DNA of 5,768 nt from Thermogutta sp. (GTDB lineage: Bacteria; Planctomycetota; Planctomycetia; Pirellulales; Thermoguttaceae), in NCBI GenBank assembly GCA_012798155.1, contig JAAZNR010000303.1, positions 1 to 5,768 on the forward strand. The letters run 5' to 3'. This document shows positions 1 through 5,671 of the stretch, one piece after another. Below the pieces are notes generated by a model. The model saw only the letters and a program-made list of their open reading frames with translations, did no database searches and was not told the DNA's origin. How positions within the stretch are numbered: position 1 is the first letter of the stretch; the number at the start of each line of letters is the position of its first letter. Both the position numbers and the translations under genes were made by a program.

Positions 1-82
1 AAAGGACGACGAAAAGAAACAGGAGAAAAAAGAAAAATCTGTGGAGGACGTGCTGCAAGACGTAGATTCCCTGTTGAAGTAG
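1..82 (+). CDS. C-terminal end of an unidentified protein (5' partial)
   Basis: An open frame runs from base 2 to a TAG stop at 80-82, giving the last 26 residues of a protein whose start lies left of the window. The tail begins KDDEKKQEKKEK and ends VEDVLQDVDSLLK. It is very rich in Lys, Glu and Asp, followed by a short amphipathic, probably helical end. The A-rich codons (AAG, GAA, AAA) differ from the GC-rich genes around it, but this follows from the Lys/Glu composition and need not mean transfer. The gene is convergent with the cysteine desulfurase at 268-1446. I do not recognise the family and assign no function. The reading frame is likely real because it stays open to the edge, stops cleanly, and a mobile-element-like sequence starts just after the stop. 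Confidence 0.55.
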   Translation, partial: KDDEKKQEKKEKSVEDVLQDVDSLLK

Positions 83-91
83 ATTCGCTGT

Positions 92-270
92 TAACTGGAC
101 TTTTGCAAACTGCTCCCCTCTCTCTCTGGGAGAGGGGCAGCGGGTGAGGGCTTGGTGAAGTTGGGCAATCACGGAAAGCCGTTTTCGCGGCTAATTGCCC
201 TCACCATAACCCTCTTCCAAGGCGGACGAGAACTTGTCACCACAATTTGCAATTTGCAAAAGTCCAGTTA
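92..270. mobile_element. MITE-like non-autonomous element with perfect terminal inverted repeats and TA ends
   Basis: Bases 94-109 (ACTGGACTTTTGCAAA) are the exact reverse complement of 253-268, and TA lies on each side (92-93 and 269-270). This gives an 18-bp perfect inverted repeat around about 143 bp of internal DNA. There is no open frame worth calling inside. The size, perfect ends and TA duplication are what is known of MITEs mobilised by IS630/Tc1-mariner-type transposases. That assignment is inference, because no transposase is present here. The element sits between two convergent genes. Its right TA is part of the TAA stop codon of the cysteine desulfurase (268-270, minus strand). 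Removing the element together with one TA would leave that stop codon as TAA and bring the two stop codons to 9 bp apart. Alternatives are a REP/BIME-type repeat or a bidirectional terminator. Confidence 0.55.
115..205. repeat. REP-like palindromes inside the MITE-like element
   Basis: There are three nested or adjacent dyads. CCCCTCTC (115-122) pairs with GAGAGGGG (130-137) around a 7-nt loop. GGTGAGGGC (143-151) pairs with GCCCTCACC (197-205). Inside that pair, GGGCAAT (163-169) pairs with ATTGCCC (194-200) and AGCCG (177-181) with CGGCT (188-192). The 197-200 bases are shared by two possible partners, so these are alternative folds. CCCTCTC...GAGAGGG(C)...GTGAGGG arrangements are common in extragenic repetitive palindromes of many bacteria. 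They could fold in transcripts from either convergent gene and help end transcription, but there is no clear U-tract. Confidence 0.5.
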
Positions 271-1446
271 GAGCCTCCGCGTGGCGGTTTTGCCGCGCAA
301 GCCGGCGGTCATTCGCGACAAGACTTCCACGGTGTAATCCAAGTCTTGCCGGGTCGTGTCCGGGCCGAAGCTGAACCGCAACGAACCGCGGACTTCGTCG
401 CGACTCGCGCCGACGGCTAGCAGCGTGGGGGAAGGCTCGGGCGATCCGCTCGTGCACGCGGAGCCGATGGAACAGGCGATTCCGGCCAGGTCCAGCCCGG
501 TGAAGAGCACCTGGTTGTCGGCTCCCGGGATGCCGACGCTGACGGTTTGGCAAACCCGCGCGGCGGACTCTCCGTGAATGCGGATATACGGGATCGCCTG
601 CTTCAGCCGTTGTTCGAAATAACGTCGCAGGTCGGCGAGGCGTCTCGCGGTCTCTTCAAGCTCCTCACAGGAAAGTTGCAGCGCCTTCCACATACCGACG
701 GCCAGGGCGGGGCATTCCGTGCCCGGTCGCAATCCGCCCTGTTGCTCGCCGCCGAACAAGATCGGGCTGATCGGCGTCTCCCCGCGCAGCACCAAAGCCC
801 CAATACCCACCGGCCCCCCGAGTTTGTGCGCGGCCAAGGTCATCGCCGAAACACCCCAACTACGGAACTCCAGGGGGATTTTGCCGGCGGCCTGCACGGC
901 GTCGGTGTGGAACGGAACGCCCATCGCTTCGCAAATGCGGCTCACATCACGAATCGGTTGAATCGTGCCCAGCTCATGATTCACGGCCATGACGCTTACC
1001 ACGGCCGTTTGTGGGGAAACGGTATCCGCCGGCCAATCCGTCCGGATCAGACCGTCCGTGGTGGCGGGGATCGTGTGCAGTCGCCACCCCAAGTCCAGCA
1101 AGTGCTCCGCCGGTCGAAGGACGCTGGGGTGTTCCAGGGACGAAACGATGCACTCGCCGGGCAACCCGCCCGTTCTCGCCCAGGCCATACCGAGCACGGC
1201 GAGGTTGTTCGCTTCGGTTCCCCCGCTGGTGAAAATCAGCCGAGCCCGATCCTTGCCGGCAGTCTCCGCCCCGACAAGCGTCAAAATGCCTTCCCTGGCA
1301 TCCTCCAGCAAGGCTCTCGCCGCCCGTCCGGGCTGATGCCCCGAGGCCGGGTTGCCGCCCGTCTTCCGCCACGCCTCCGTCATCGCGTCCACTACCTCGG
1401 GACGAATCGGCCGCGTTGCGTTATAGTCCAGATAGACGGATCGCAT
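268..1446 (-). CDS. iscS: Cysteine desulfurase, group I NifS/IscS type (PLP-dependent)
   Basis: The 392-residue cytoplasmic enzyme should convert L-cysteine to L-alanine while loading a persulfide on its active-site Cys, feeding Fe-S cluster assembly and thiolated tRNA synthesis. The full class V aminotransferase fold is visible: N-terminal YLDYNATRP (5-13), GNPASGH (31-37), FTSGGTEANN (72-81) for PLP phosphate, LEHPS with His106, HTDAVQAAGK (180-189) with Asp182 and Gln185, AAHKLGGPVGIGAL (205-218) with Schiff-base Lys208, GGLRPGTE (237-244), and GSACTSGSPEPS (328-339) with catalytic Cys331, then RGSLRFSFG. Length matches the family (about 385-405). Two deviations stand out: NHELG at 156-160 where NNE[TIV]G is usual, and GLRPGTE where [GR]GxRSGT is usual. 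The start is ATG (1444-1446) with only a weak upstream purine stretch. The neighbourhood contains no iscU, nifU or tRNA-modification gene, so iscS versus nifS naming is by similarity only. It is divergent from the DUF1570 gene. Confidence 0.95.
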   Translation of the reverse strand: MRSVYLDYNATRPIRPEVVDAMTEAWRKTGGNPASGHQPGRAARALLEDAREGILTLVGAETAGKDRARLIFTSGGTEANNLAVLGMAWARTGGLPGECIVSSLEHPSVLRPAEHLLDLGWRLHTIPATTDGLIRTDWPADTVSPQTAVVSVMAVNHELGTIQPIRDVSRICEAMGVPFHTDAVQAAGKIPLEFRSWGVSAMTLAAHKLGGPVGIGALVLRGETPISPILFGGEQQGGLRPGTECPALAVGMWKALQLSCEELEETARRLADLRRYFEQRLKQAIPYIRIHGESAARVCQTVSVGIPGADNQVLFTGLDLAGIACSIGSACTSGSPEPSPTLLAVGASRDEVRGSLRFSFGPDTTRQDLDYTVEVLSRMTAGLRGKTATRRL

Positions 1447-1833
1447 CGATCAGTATCTCGCTTGTGTTTCTTTCTTCGCGGACAGGGAGTCAACCTCGCT
1501 TTACATATCACCTGCCCAGTTGACCAAGTTCGTGGGATCTCTTCGACTTTGGTCGGCGAAACGGTAACCGGCAATCGTCACTTTCATACTAAAGATTCGA
1601 GCTTGTGAGCTAGGCTTGTAATGTCGATATGAGGGTCAGGCTTGGCGGCCGTGCACCGCGGCAGGTACATCCTTTGACATCCTTTGGGCAAGGCTTCCCC
1701 TTGCCGCGGTCCTTTTCCCAGCGTCCCTTTATTCCGCGGCGTAGTGGGTTCGCGTGCAACCCCCCGCGTGTTCTGGAACCTTGCGATGTTCGTATCATTC
1801 CGATTATCCCGATTTCCGGCGAGAAATGGGGAC
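1447..1833. other. Divergent intergenic region
   Basis: About 390 bases separate the start of the cysteine desulfurase (leftward) from the chosen start of the DUF1570 gene (rightward). Short frames exist on both strands, but their translations are basic, low-complexity and family-less, so I call no gene. I see no tRNA or recognisable riboswitch. Both promoters should lie here. Weak candidates are TATCAT at 1793-1798 (plus strand, poor -35), which would give a short leader before the ATG at 1834, and TTGGTC (minus, about 1525-1530) with TATGTA (about 1505-1510) at a too-short 14-nt spacing. Neither is good enough to list as a promoter. The region also contains the tandem repeat and dyads listed separately. 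Confidence 0.5.
1667..1686. repeat. Perfect 10-bp tandem duplication, ACATCCTTTG x2
   Basis: ACATCCTTTG at 1667-1676 is repeated exactly at 1677-1686. The junction creates TTTGACAT, which contains TTGACA (1674-1679), but there is no -10 box at the right distance downstream. It is flanked by a dyad, ACCGCGGCA (1655-1663) with TGCCGCGGT (1702-1710). It also abuts a hairpin, GGCAAGG (1687-1693) with CCTTGCC (1699-1705), that competes for the same right arm. A regulatory role is possible but unproven; chance slippage is the simple alternative. Confidence 0.4.
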
Positions 1834-2961
1834 ATGCCTGCCGTGCGGTTTCGCGGCCGATCATCCGATCGCCTGCTCTCCGGCTGTTTGACGGTTTGCA
1901 CATTCCTGATGCCTGTCTTGGCGGGCGACGGGAAGGCGGCCGCCCAATCTTCGCCGGTTTGGATGATGGACTTTTCGTACTTGGGAGAACGCATCCAGGG
2001 AACGCCTTTGACTTGGTCGGAAAACACGCTTTGCGTGCTAGCCCGAGACGGTCGCCTGCTCTACCTCGACCGCGACAAGGCATCCGACTTCCGCAAGATC
2101 GCGGATCGTTTTCAGGCCCTCGACTTTGCCGGCTTCAAGGCGGCCGTGCTGCGAGAATTCGGCAACGACTTCAGCGTGACAAGCTCCACCCACTACCTCA
2201 TCATCAGCCCGCAAGGCGTATCCCACGCCTGGAAGGATCGACTGGAACATCTGTTCCGCTCGGCAACGCGGTATTATTCCACGCGGGGATTTCCGCTGCG
2301 GAACCCCGACTTCTTGCTCCCCGCCGTGATCTGTCCGACATGGGAAAGCTTCCAGCGGACGGCGGCGCGGGAGGGAACGCAATTACCGCCGGGAACGCTC
2401 GGATACTACGACCGGCTGTCCAACCGCATTCTGCTTTGGGATGCGGGATCAGGCAATCCCCGGGACCGCGGCGGCATCCATGTCTTGGCCCATGAAGGGT
2501 TCCATCAATGGGCTTTCAATGTGGGCCTCCACAATCGCGTGAATCCGCCTCCGCTTTGGGTGGCGGAGGGCTTGGCCACGCTCTTCGAATCCTCCGGCGT
2601 CTTCGGGGGCGATCCCTACAGCCCCGCGAGCCGGCGCGTGCACCCCGCCCGATTGGCGACCTTCACGGCGGCTCACGCCGGGCGAGATCACGCCCAATGG
2701 TTGCGCAAGATCGTCCAGAGCGACGCCCCTTTTCGAGAAAACCCGGCCCTGGCCTACGCCGAGGCTTGGGCCGCCGCCTTCTATTTCACCGAGCGCGAGC
2801 CGGCAAAATTCGTCACTTACCTCCGCGCCGTCAACGATCGTGAGCCCTCGGCCGGAATCTCCGGACGCGATCGCGAGGCGGAATTCACAGGGGTCTTCGG
2901 CTCGGATTGGGGCAATCTGGAGACGCGAATCGGTCGGTTCCTGAGTACGTTACGGCCGTAA
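1834..2961 (+). CDS. Exported DUF1570-type putative zinc metalloprotease
   Basis: From ATG 1834 this is a 375-residue protein. The N-terminus looks like a Sec signal peptide: a basic n-region (RFRGRSSDR, 5-13), a hydrophobic stretch LLSGCLTVCTFLMPVLA (14-30), and a likely cleavage near AAAQ (35-38). The core has HVLAHEGFHQWAFN (216-229) with an HExxH zinc motif (His220, Glu221, His224) followed by PLWVAEGLATLFES (240-253). Glu245 there fits the third, glutamate ligand of a gluzincin. This pairing is typical of DUF1570 (PF07607) proteins, which are abundant in Planctomycetota and whose substrates are unknown. The frame stays open upstream to a TTG at 1684, with an ATG at 1786. I prefer 1834 because the signal peptide starts cleanly there and the extra 50 residues are Arg/Pro-rich and unlike a protein start. 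The Shine-Dalgarno sequence is weak at all three. The gene ends with TAA, 17 bp from the end of the convergent nucleotidyltransferase. Confidence 0.85.
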   Translation: MPAVRFRGRSSDRLLSGCLTVCTFLMPVLAGDGKAAAQSSPVWMMDFSYLGERIQGTPLTWSENTLCVLARDGRLLYLDRDKASDFRKIADRFQALDFAGFKAAVLREFGNDFSVTSSTHYLIISPQGVSHAWKDRLEHLFRSATRYYSTRGFPLRNPDFLLPAVICPTWESFQRTAAREGTQLPPGTLGYYDRLSNRILLWDAGSGNPRDRGGIHVLAHEGFHQWAFNVGLHNRVNPPPLWVAEGLATLFESSGVFGGDPYSPASRRVHPARLATFTAAHAGRDHAQWLRKIVQSDAPFRENPALAYAEAWAAAFYFTEREPAKFVTYLRAVNDREPSAGISGRDREAEFTGVFGSDWGNLETRIGRFLSTLRP

Positions 2962-2962
2962 C
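2949..2962. repeat. Perfect 14-bp palindrome across the DUF1570 stop codon
   Basis: GTTACGGCCGTAAC is identical to its own reverse complement and contains the stop codon TAA (2959-2961). It lies at the meeting point of two convergent genes, 16 bp from the stop of the nucleotidyltransferase. It has no loop and no T-tract, so it is a poor terminator by itself. It could be a dyad protein site or chance. No other terminator is visible in the 17-bp gap. Confidence 0.35.
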
Positions 2963-2978
2963 CGCTACCGCCAATCCT

Positions 2979-3791
2979 TTACAGCCGCACCCGGACCCCC
3001 TTCAACCGCTCCTTGATTGCGGGGATGTCGGCTCGGCTCGTCATATCCAGTACCGGGCGCGGCACTCGCACGACCTGAAATCGCACCCCCAGTCTGTCGA
3101 TGCAATACTGTACGGCGTCGGTAATCTCATACTCGCCGCGGGGGGAAGGGGGGATTCTTCGACAGGCCTCGAAAATGGCGGGCGAAAACCGCCAGCAATT
3201 CATGCTCAGCCACAAGGGGCGCGGCAGCGCCGCCAGCGTCGTCTCATCGGGCTTCTCCAGGATCCGCACCAAGTTGCCGTCCCCGTCCGCCAATCCGACT
3301 GCGAATGCCTTGATCCTCTCCGGGGCGATGTTGCTCTCCCGCAGCATGGCTTCCTGCTCGAAAAGCGCCACCGCCGATCCCGAACGCTGTCGCAGCTCTC
3401 CCAACGCTTCCAGGGGATAGTAGTTGTCGGAGTTGACGACCAGGATATCATCGCCGTCGGCAAACGCCTCGCCGGCGGCCACGGCATCCGCGGTTCCGCG
3501 AGGCACCTCTTGTACCGCGAAATCGAGCGTAAGTCTTTGGGGCGGGCATTCTTCTTGGTAATAACGGCGAATGACGTCGTGATCGGGGGCCACAACCAGG
3601 CAGATCCGCCGGTAGCCGGCATCGGCCAAGGCGCTCAGGACGTAATCCAGAAACGGGCGGTCGATGGGGATCATGGCCTTGACGCCCGTCGCCGCAGCGC
3701 GGGCCTCCGCTTCACTGAGCGTCACGGACTGATCGTCTTTCCTCATGCGGGTGCCCAATCCTCGGGCCAGAATCAATGCCTTGTCAGTCAT
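2979..3791 (-). CDS. Sugar-phosphate nucleotidyltransferase family protein (NDP-sugar pyrophosphorylase-like)
   Basis: The protein has the NTP_transferase (PF00483) Rossmann-like fold and probably joins an NTP to a sugar 1-phosphate, releasing pyrophosphate, in the cytoplasm. Numbering here is from the ATG at 3791 (270 aa). Visible motifs are the P-loop-like ARGLGTRMR (9-17), GVKAMIPI with Lys38, PFLDYVL (46-52), PRGTADAV (97-104) for base/phosphate contact, NSDNYYP (120-126) with metal-binding Asp122, ILEKP (177-181), MNCWRFSP (197-204), GEYEITDAV (219-227) and DMTSRAD (249-255). About 20 residues separate GTRMR from the conserved Lys, longer than in RfbA or GalU. No C-terminal left-handed beta-helix is present. 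The substrate cannot be read from sequence. An in-frame ATG lies at 3803, but AAGGA (3803-3807) is placed 11 nt before the ATG at 3791 and overlaps the upstream ATG, so 3791 is preferred. It follows the GYF gene on the same strand by about 80 bp, probably in one transcript. Confidence 0.88.
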   Translation of the reverse strand: MTDKALILARGLGTRMRKDDQSVTLSEAEARAAATGVKAMIPIDRPFLDYVLSALADAGYRRICLVVAPDHDVIRRYYQEECPPQRLTLDFAVQEVPRGTADAVAAGEAFADGDDILVVNSDNYYPLEALGELRQRSGSAVALFEQEAMLRESNIAPERIKAFAVGLADGDGNLVRILEKPDETTLAALPRPLWLSMNCWRFSPAIFEACRRIPPSPRGEYEITDAVQYCIDRLGVRFQVVRVPRPVLDMTSRADIPAIKERLKGVRVRL

Positions 3792-3836
3792 CGTTGCAAA
3801 CATCCTTACTTGGGGCTAGGTGTCAAACCGCTGCCG

Positions 3837-3868
3837 GGCGGCCGGCCGGCTCGGCCAAATGGGCCGCC
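3837..3868 (-). other. GC-rich hairpin between the two minus-strand genes
   Basis: GGCGGCC (3837-3843) and GGCCGCC (3862-3868) form a 7-bp all-GC stem around an 18-nt loop, starting 3 bp after the GYF gene's TGA stop. In the direction of transcription it is followed by only TTT, not a U-run, so it is not a convincing intrinsic terminator. It might attenuate read-through into the nucleotidyltransferase or stabilise the upstream message's 3' end. Confidence 0.3.
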
Positions 3869-3870
3869 AT

Positions 3871-5199
3871 TCACAGCGTGCCCTCACCGTCGTCGGCCGC
3901 ATCCGTTTTTATGCCCGGAATAGGGATCGGCTCATTGCCGAAGGGTTTGTCCTCCTCAGTCGATGGTTGCGGCGAGGTCGATTGCGAGGGGCCGTCCGCC
4001 GGGATCGGCCCGATGCCGCCGTCCTCGCCTGCTGCGGTTGCACGCTGATCCGGCACCGCGGCTCTTCGCAACCGCTTGGCAACCTCGGGCGGGACGGGCA
4101 TCTCCACGATATCTTTACTCGGAATGATGAACTGGAACTGCCCTCCTTCGGCTCCGACAGGATCGCCGACGAGCGTGCAGTAGAGGGTCTCGGCCTGTTC
4201 TTCGGGCAGGGTGAACACCAAAACGTCTCGCAGCGAATCCCCGGGGCCTAACCGCGAGGGTCCCGCGCTGCCTACCACCTCCACGGTCGGCCCAAAGCTG
4301 CGCAATTCCGCAATCCGCGGCCCGGTAGGCGTGAGGGAAAAGTATGCCGTCTCGGGCGAGGCTTTCCAGCCCCGATAATTGACGGCCGTTCCTTCGCCGA
4401 CGTTGCTGATGGCAAGGGTGAGGACGAGTACGGGCGTGGCCGGCCAAGCGCGAGTGCCGCCTTGTCGCAACTCAGGATACCCCTGTTCGATCTTCTCGAT
4501 CACGATTCGGATGTTTCCGATCTGGTGGGAGAGTTTTCGCAACGAATCCCCGAAGGCCGCCGCCGCGGCCGCGAGGTCCGAATGCTGCGCGGACCGCGCC
4601 GCGGCGCTCGTGCCGGTCCCGGCCAAAAGGCTGTCCAGGTCAGCCGTATCCAGCGGCTTCAATTGCTCCGAGGCTTGATCGCCCGTCGTGCGGCGAGGCT
4701 CATCGGCCGCGTTGGGCGAAGCACCGCCTCGGGGCCGCAAAATCACCGCCAAAAGCACAGCATTGGCGACGAGAAAAGCCGCCGCCAAGGCCTGAATGAG
4801 CTTCCGGCGACGTTTCTTTTGCAACAGCTTCTTGCGGCGAATCTCGGCCAGAGCGGCGGAGTCTTCGAAATCGGCTTCAGGCTCGACTCGCGACGCCATA
4901 GGAAGGGGAATCGGGGCGGCGTAGGCGGGCGGAGCAGCGACCGCCGGCGAGCGGGCGATCGTGGGATCGGGCGGAGTTGCCCGTCCCTCGTTCCGTACTG
5001 AGGCCGACGGGAGGGCGGCCGGCTCCGCGACGGCGAACAAACCGCGGACCTGCGCGGCGGGATGCCACGGCCCATCCGGTGACTGACCCACCATGTCCTG
5101 GGGACCGACTTGTCCTTGCTCCGCCAGGTTCTTGAGGTCCCTGCCCGTTATCGGACCCAGGACTTGCCCGGTCGAGACTAAACGGCAATACCATTCCAC
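3871..5199 (-). CDS. GYF_2-domain, single-pass membrane protein with an extracytoplasmic beta-rich domain
   Basis: The protein is 442 residues long. Residues 1-55 form a GYF_2 domain (PF14237-like): EWYCRL (2-7), GQVLGPIT (11-18), LKNLAEQGQV (22-31), a DG-x-W segment (42-45) and VRGLF (51-55). In other proteins such domains bind proline-rich peptides. An Ala/Pro linker (about 56-105) and a basic cluster RRKKLLQKKRRRK (121-133) follow, then one membrane helix (about 135-154). The positive-inside rule puts the GYF domain in the cytoplasm and residues 156-442 outside. That outer part has a low-complexity Ala/Asp stretch (160-215) and a strand-rich domain (about 225-365). The latter contains LVLTLAISNVGEG and LGPGDSLRDVLVFTLP, like the Ig-like fold of DUF4352-type domains; this is a resemblance by eye only. 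The acidic Pro-rich tail (385-442) may be disordered. The GTG start is supported by GGAGG 9 nt upstream. It leads the nucleotidyltransferase on the same strand. Function unknown; a membrane scaffold or sensor is a guess. Confidence 0.85.
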   Translation of the reverse strand: MEWYCRLVSTGQVLGPITGRDLKNLAEQGQVGPQDMVGQSPDGPWHPAAQVRGLFAVAEPAALPSASVRNEGRATPPDPTIARSPAVAAPPAYAAPIPLPMASRVEPEADFEDSAALAEIRRKKLLQKKRRRKLIQALAAAFLVANAVLLAVILRPRGGASPNAADEPRRTTGDQASEQLKPLDTADLDSLLAGTGTSAAARSAQHSDLAAAAAAFGDSLRKLSHQIGNIRIVIEKIEQGYPELRQGGTRAWPATPVLVLTLAISNVGEGTAVNYRGWKASPETAYFSLTPTGPRIAELRSFGPTVEVVGSAGPSRLGPGDSLRDVLVFTLPEEQAETLYCTLVGDPVGAEGGQFQFIIPSKDIVEMPVPPEVAKRLRRAAVPDQRATAAGEDGGIGPIPADGPSQSTSPQPSTEEDKPFGNEPIPIPGIKTDAADDGEGTL

Positions 5200-5208
5200 C
5201 GGATCGTC

Positions 5209-5213
5209 CCTCC
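5209..5213 (-). promoter_or_regulatory. Ribosome binding site GGAGG for the GTG-started GYF gene
   Basis: On the minus strand GGAGG lies 9 nt before GTG 5199-5197. It is the strongest Shine-Dalgarno match in the window. It decides for the GTG start, where the GYF domain (EWY...) begins at residue 2. Confidence 0.6.
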
Positions 5214-5261
5214 GCAGTGCACCCTTGCCCAGCGATTCCGCTCGTCTTGTCCTACGATTTC

Positions 5262-5290
5262 ATTGTAGAACGGCTTGCCGAGGTTATCAG
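5262..5290 (-). promoter_or_regulatory. Candidate sigma-70-type promoter for the GYF/nucleotidyltransferase pair
   Basis: On the minus strand CTGATA (5285-5290, -35, 4 of 6 consensus bases) and TACAAT (5262-5267, -10, 5 of 6) are separated by exactly 17 bp. Transcription would start near 5255 and leave a leader of about 55 nt before the GTG at 5199. Vegetative consensus in planctomycetes is less well defined, so the call rests on sequence match and position only. Confidence 0.45.
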
Positions 5291-5425
5291 CCGAGACTAC
5301 CGGCGGTTACGAGGCCCTCGTGTTGCGAATTGCGAATGCGGCACCGTTTGGACCGACCGTTTCGGACGCCCGTTTCGGCCCAGCCATCCGTGATGCTGGA
5401 GCCGCCTGATCCGCGGCTGCCCGCC

Positions 5426-5525
5426 GTCGGAGCGGAGCGGAGCCCCCAGCCGGACCGTTTCGCGGCGCCTCCACCACCAGCTTACGCCGGCGGCTCATGT
5501 GCGCCGTTTATACTTCTATCAGGCG
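5426..5525. repeat. 100-bp intergenic repeat, copy A
   Basis: This copy aligns without gaps to 5570-5669 with 8 differences (92% identity), seven of them transitions. It holds two dyads. GCGGAGCG (5432-5439) faces CGTTTCGC (5456-5463), pairing through two G-U wobbles on the plus strand. CCACCAGC (5474-5481) faces GCCGGCGG (5486-5493), which pairs fully only with G-U wobbles on the minus strand. The rest includes CCCCCAGCCGGACC and GTTTATACTTCTATCAG. Repeats with these words are, to my recollection, scattered in planctomycete intergenic DNA; a genome-wide count is needed. Confidence 0.65.
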
Positions 5526-5536
5526 CTGCCACCGCC

Positions 5537-5572
5537 GGCCGGGTGGCTGGGGTCGGCCGGGTGGCTGGGGTC
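5537..5572. repeat. Perfect 18-bp tandem duplication
   Basis: GGCCGGGTGGCTGGGGTC occurs at 5537-5554 and again at 5555-5572, directly before (and overlapping by 3 bp) repeat copy B; copy A lacks it. Its GGCTGGGG (5563-5570) is the reverse complement of CCCCAGCC (5588-5595) inside copy B. The block may therefore be the outer part of a longer repeat unit that was duplicated by slippage. Confidence 0.6.
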
Positions 5573-5669
5573 GGAGCGAAGCGAAGCCCCCAGCCGGACC
5601 GCTTCGCGGCGCCTCCACCACCAGCTTACGCTGGTGGCTCATGTGCGGCGTTTATGCTTCTATCAGACG
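5570..5669. repeat. 100-bp intergenic repeat, copy B
   Basis: This is a direct copy of 5426-5525, offset by 144 bp. Its dyads are perfect: GCGAAGCG (5576-5583) with CGCTTCGC (5600-5607), and CCACCAGC (5618-5625) with GCTGGTGG (5630-5637) around a TTAC tetraloop. Copy B therefore looks like the better preserved or more recent copy. No flanking target duplication or transposase is visible. Confidence 0.65.
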
Positions 5670-5671
5670 GT

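Noticed and set aside
547..1608. A 353-codon plus-strand open frame lying opposite the cysteine desulfurase
   Set aside because: It is the antisense of a clearly recognised enzyme, its translation is Arg/Gly/Pro-rich with no family features, and long antisense frames are common in GC-rich DNA.
1674..1702. TTGACA at 1674-1679 as a -35 promoter element
   Set aside because: It is created at the junction of the 10-bp tandem duplication, and the sequence 16-18 bp downstream (CTTCCCC) is nothing like a -10 box.
1684..1833. A 50-residue N-terminal extension of the DUF1570 protein from TTG 1684
   Set aside because: It is Arg/Pro-rich, would bury the signal peptide in the interior, and starts inside a tandem repeat and hairpin. 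The ATG at 1834 gives a normal exported N-terminus.
1447..1833. A tRNA or riboswitch in the divergent intergenic region
   Set aside because: I found no cloverleaf with a GTTCRA-type T arm and no recognisable aptamer core on either strand.
1873..1887. Lipobox-like LLSGC near the N-terminus of the DUF1570 protein
   Set aside because: A lipobox must follow the hydrophobic segment. Here LLSGC opens the segment right after charged residues, so an ordinary Sec signal peptide fits better.
2907..3923. A 338-codon plus-strand open frame opposite the nucleotidyltransferase
   Set aside because: The minus strand encodes a complete, motif-rich enzyme. The plus-strand translation has no recognisable domain and its start overlaps the DUF1570 gene in another frame.
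5307..5498. A 63-codon minus-strand frame across repeat copy A (MSRRRKLVVEAPR...)
   Set aside because: A homologous frame exists in copy B, but all five differences over the compared codons are amino-acid changing. It is repeat DNA that happens to be open.
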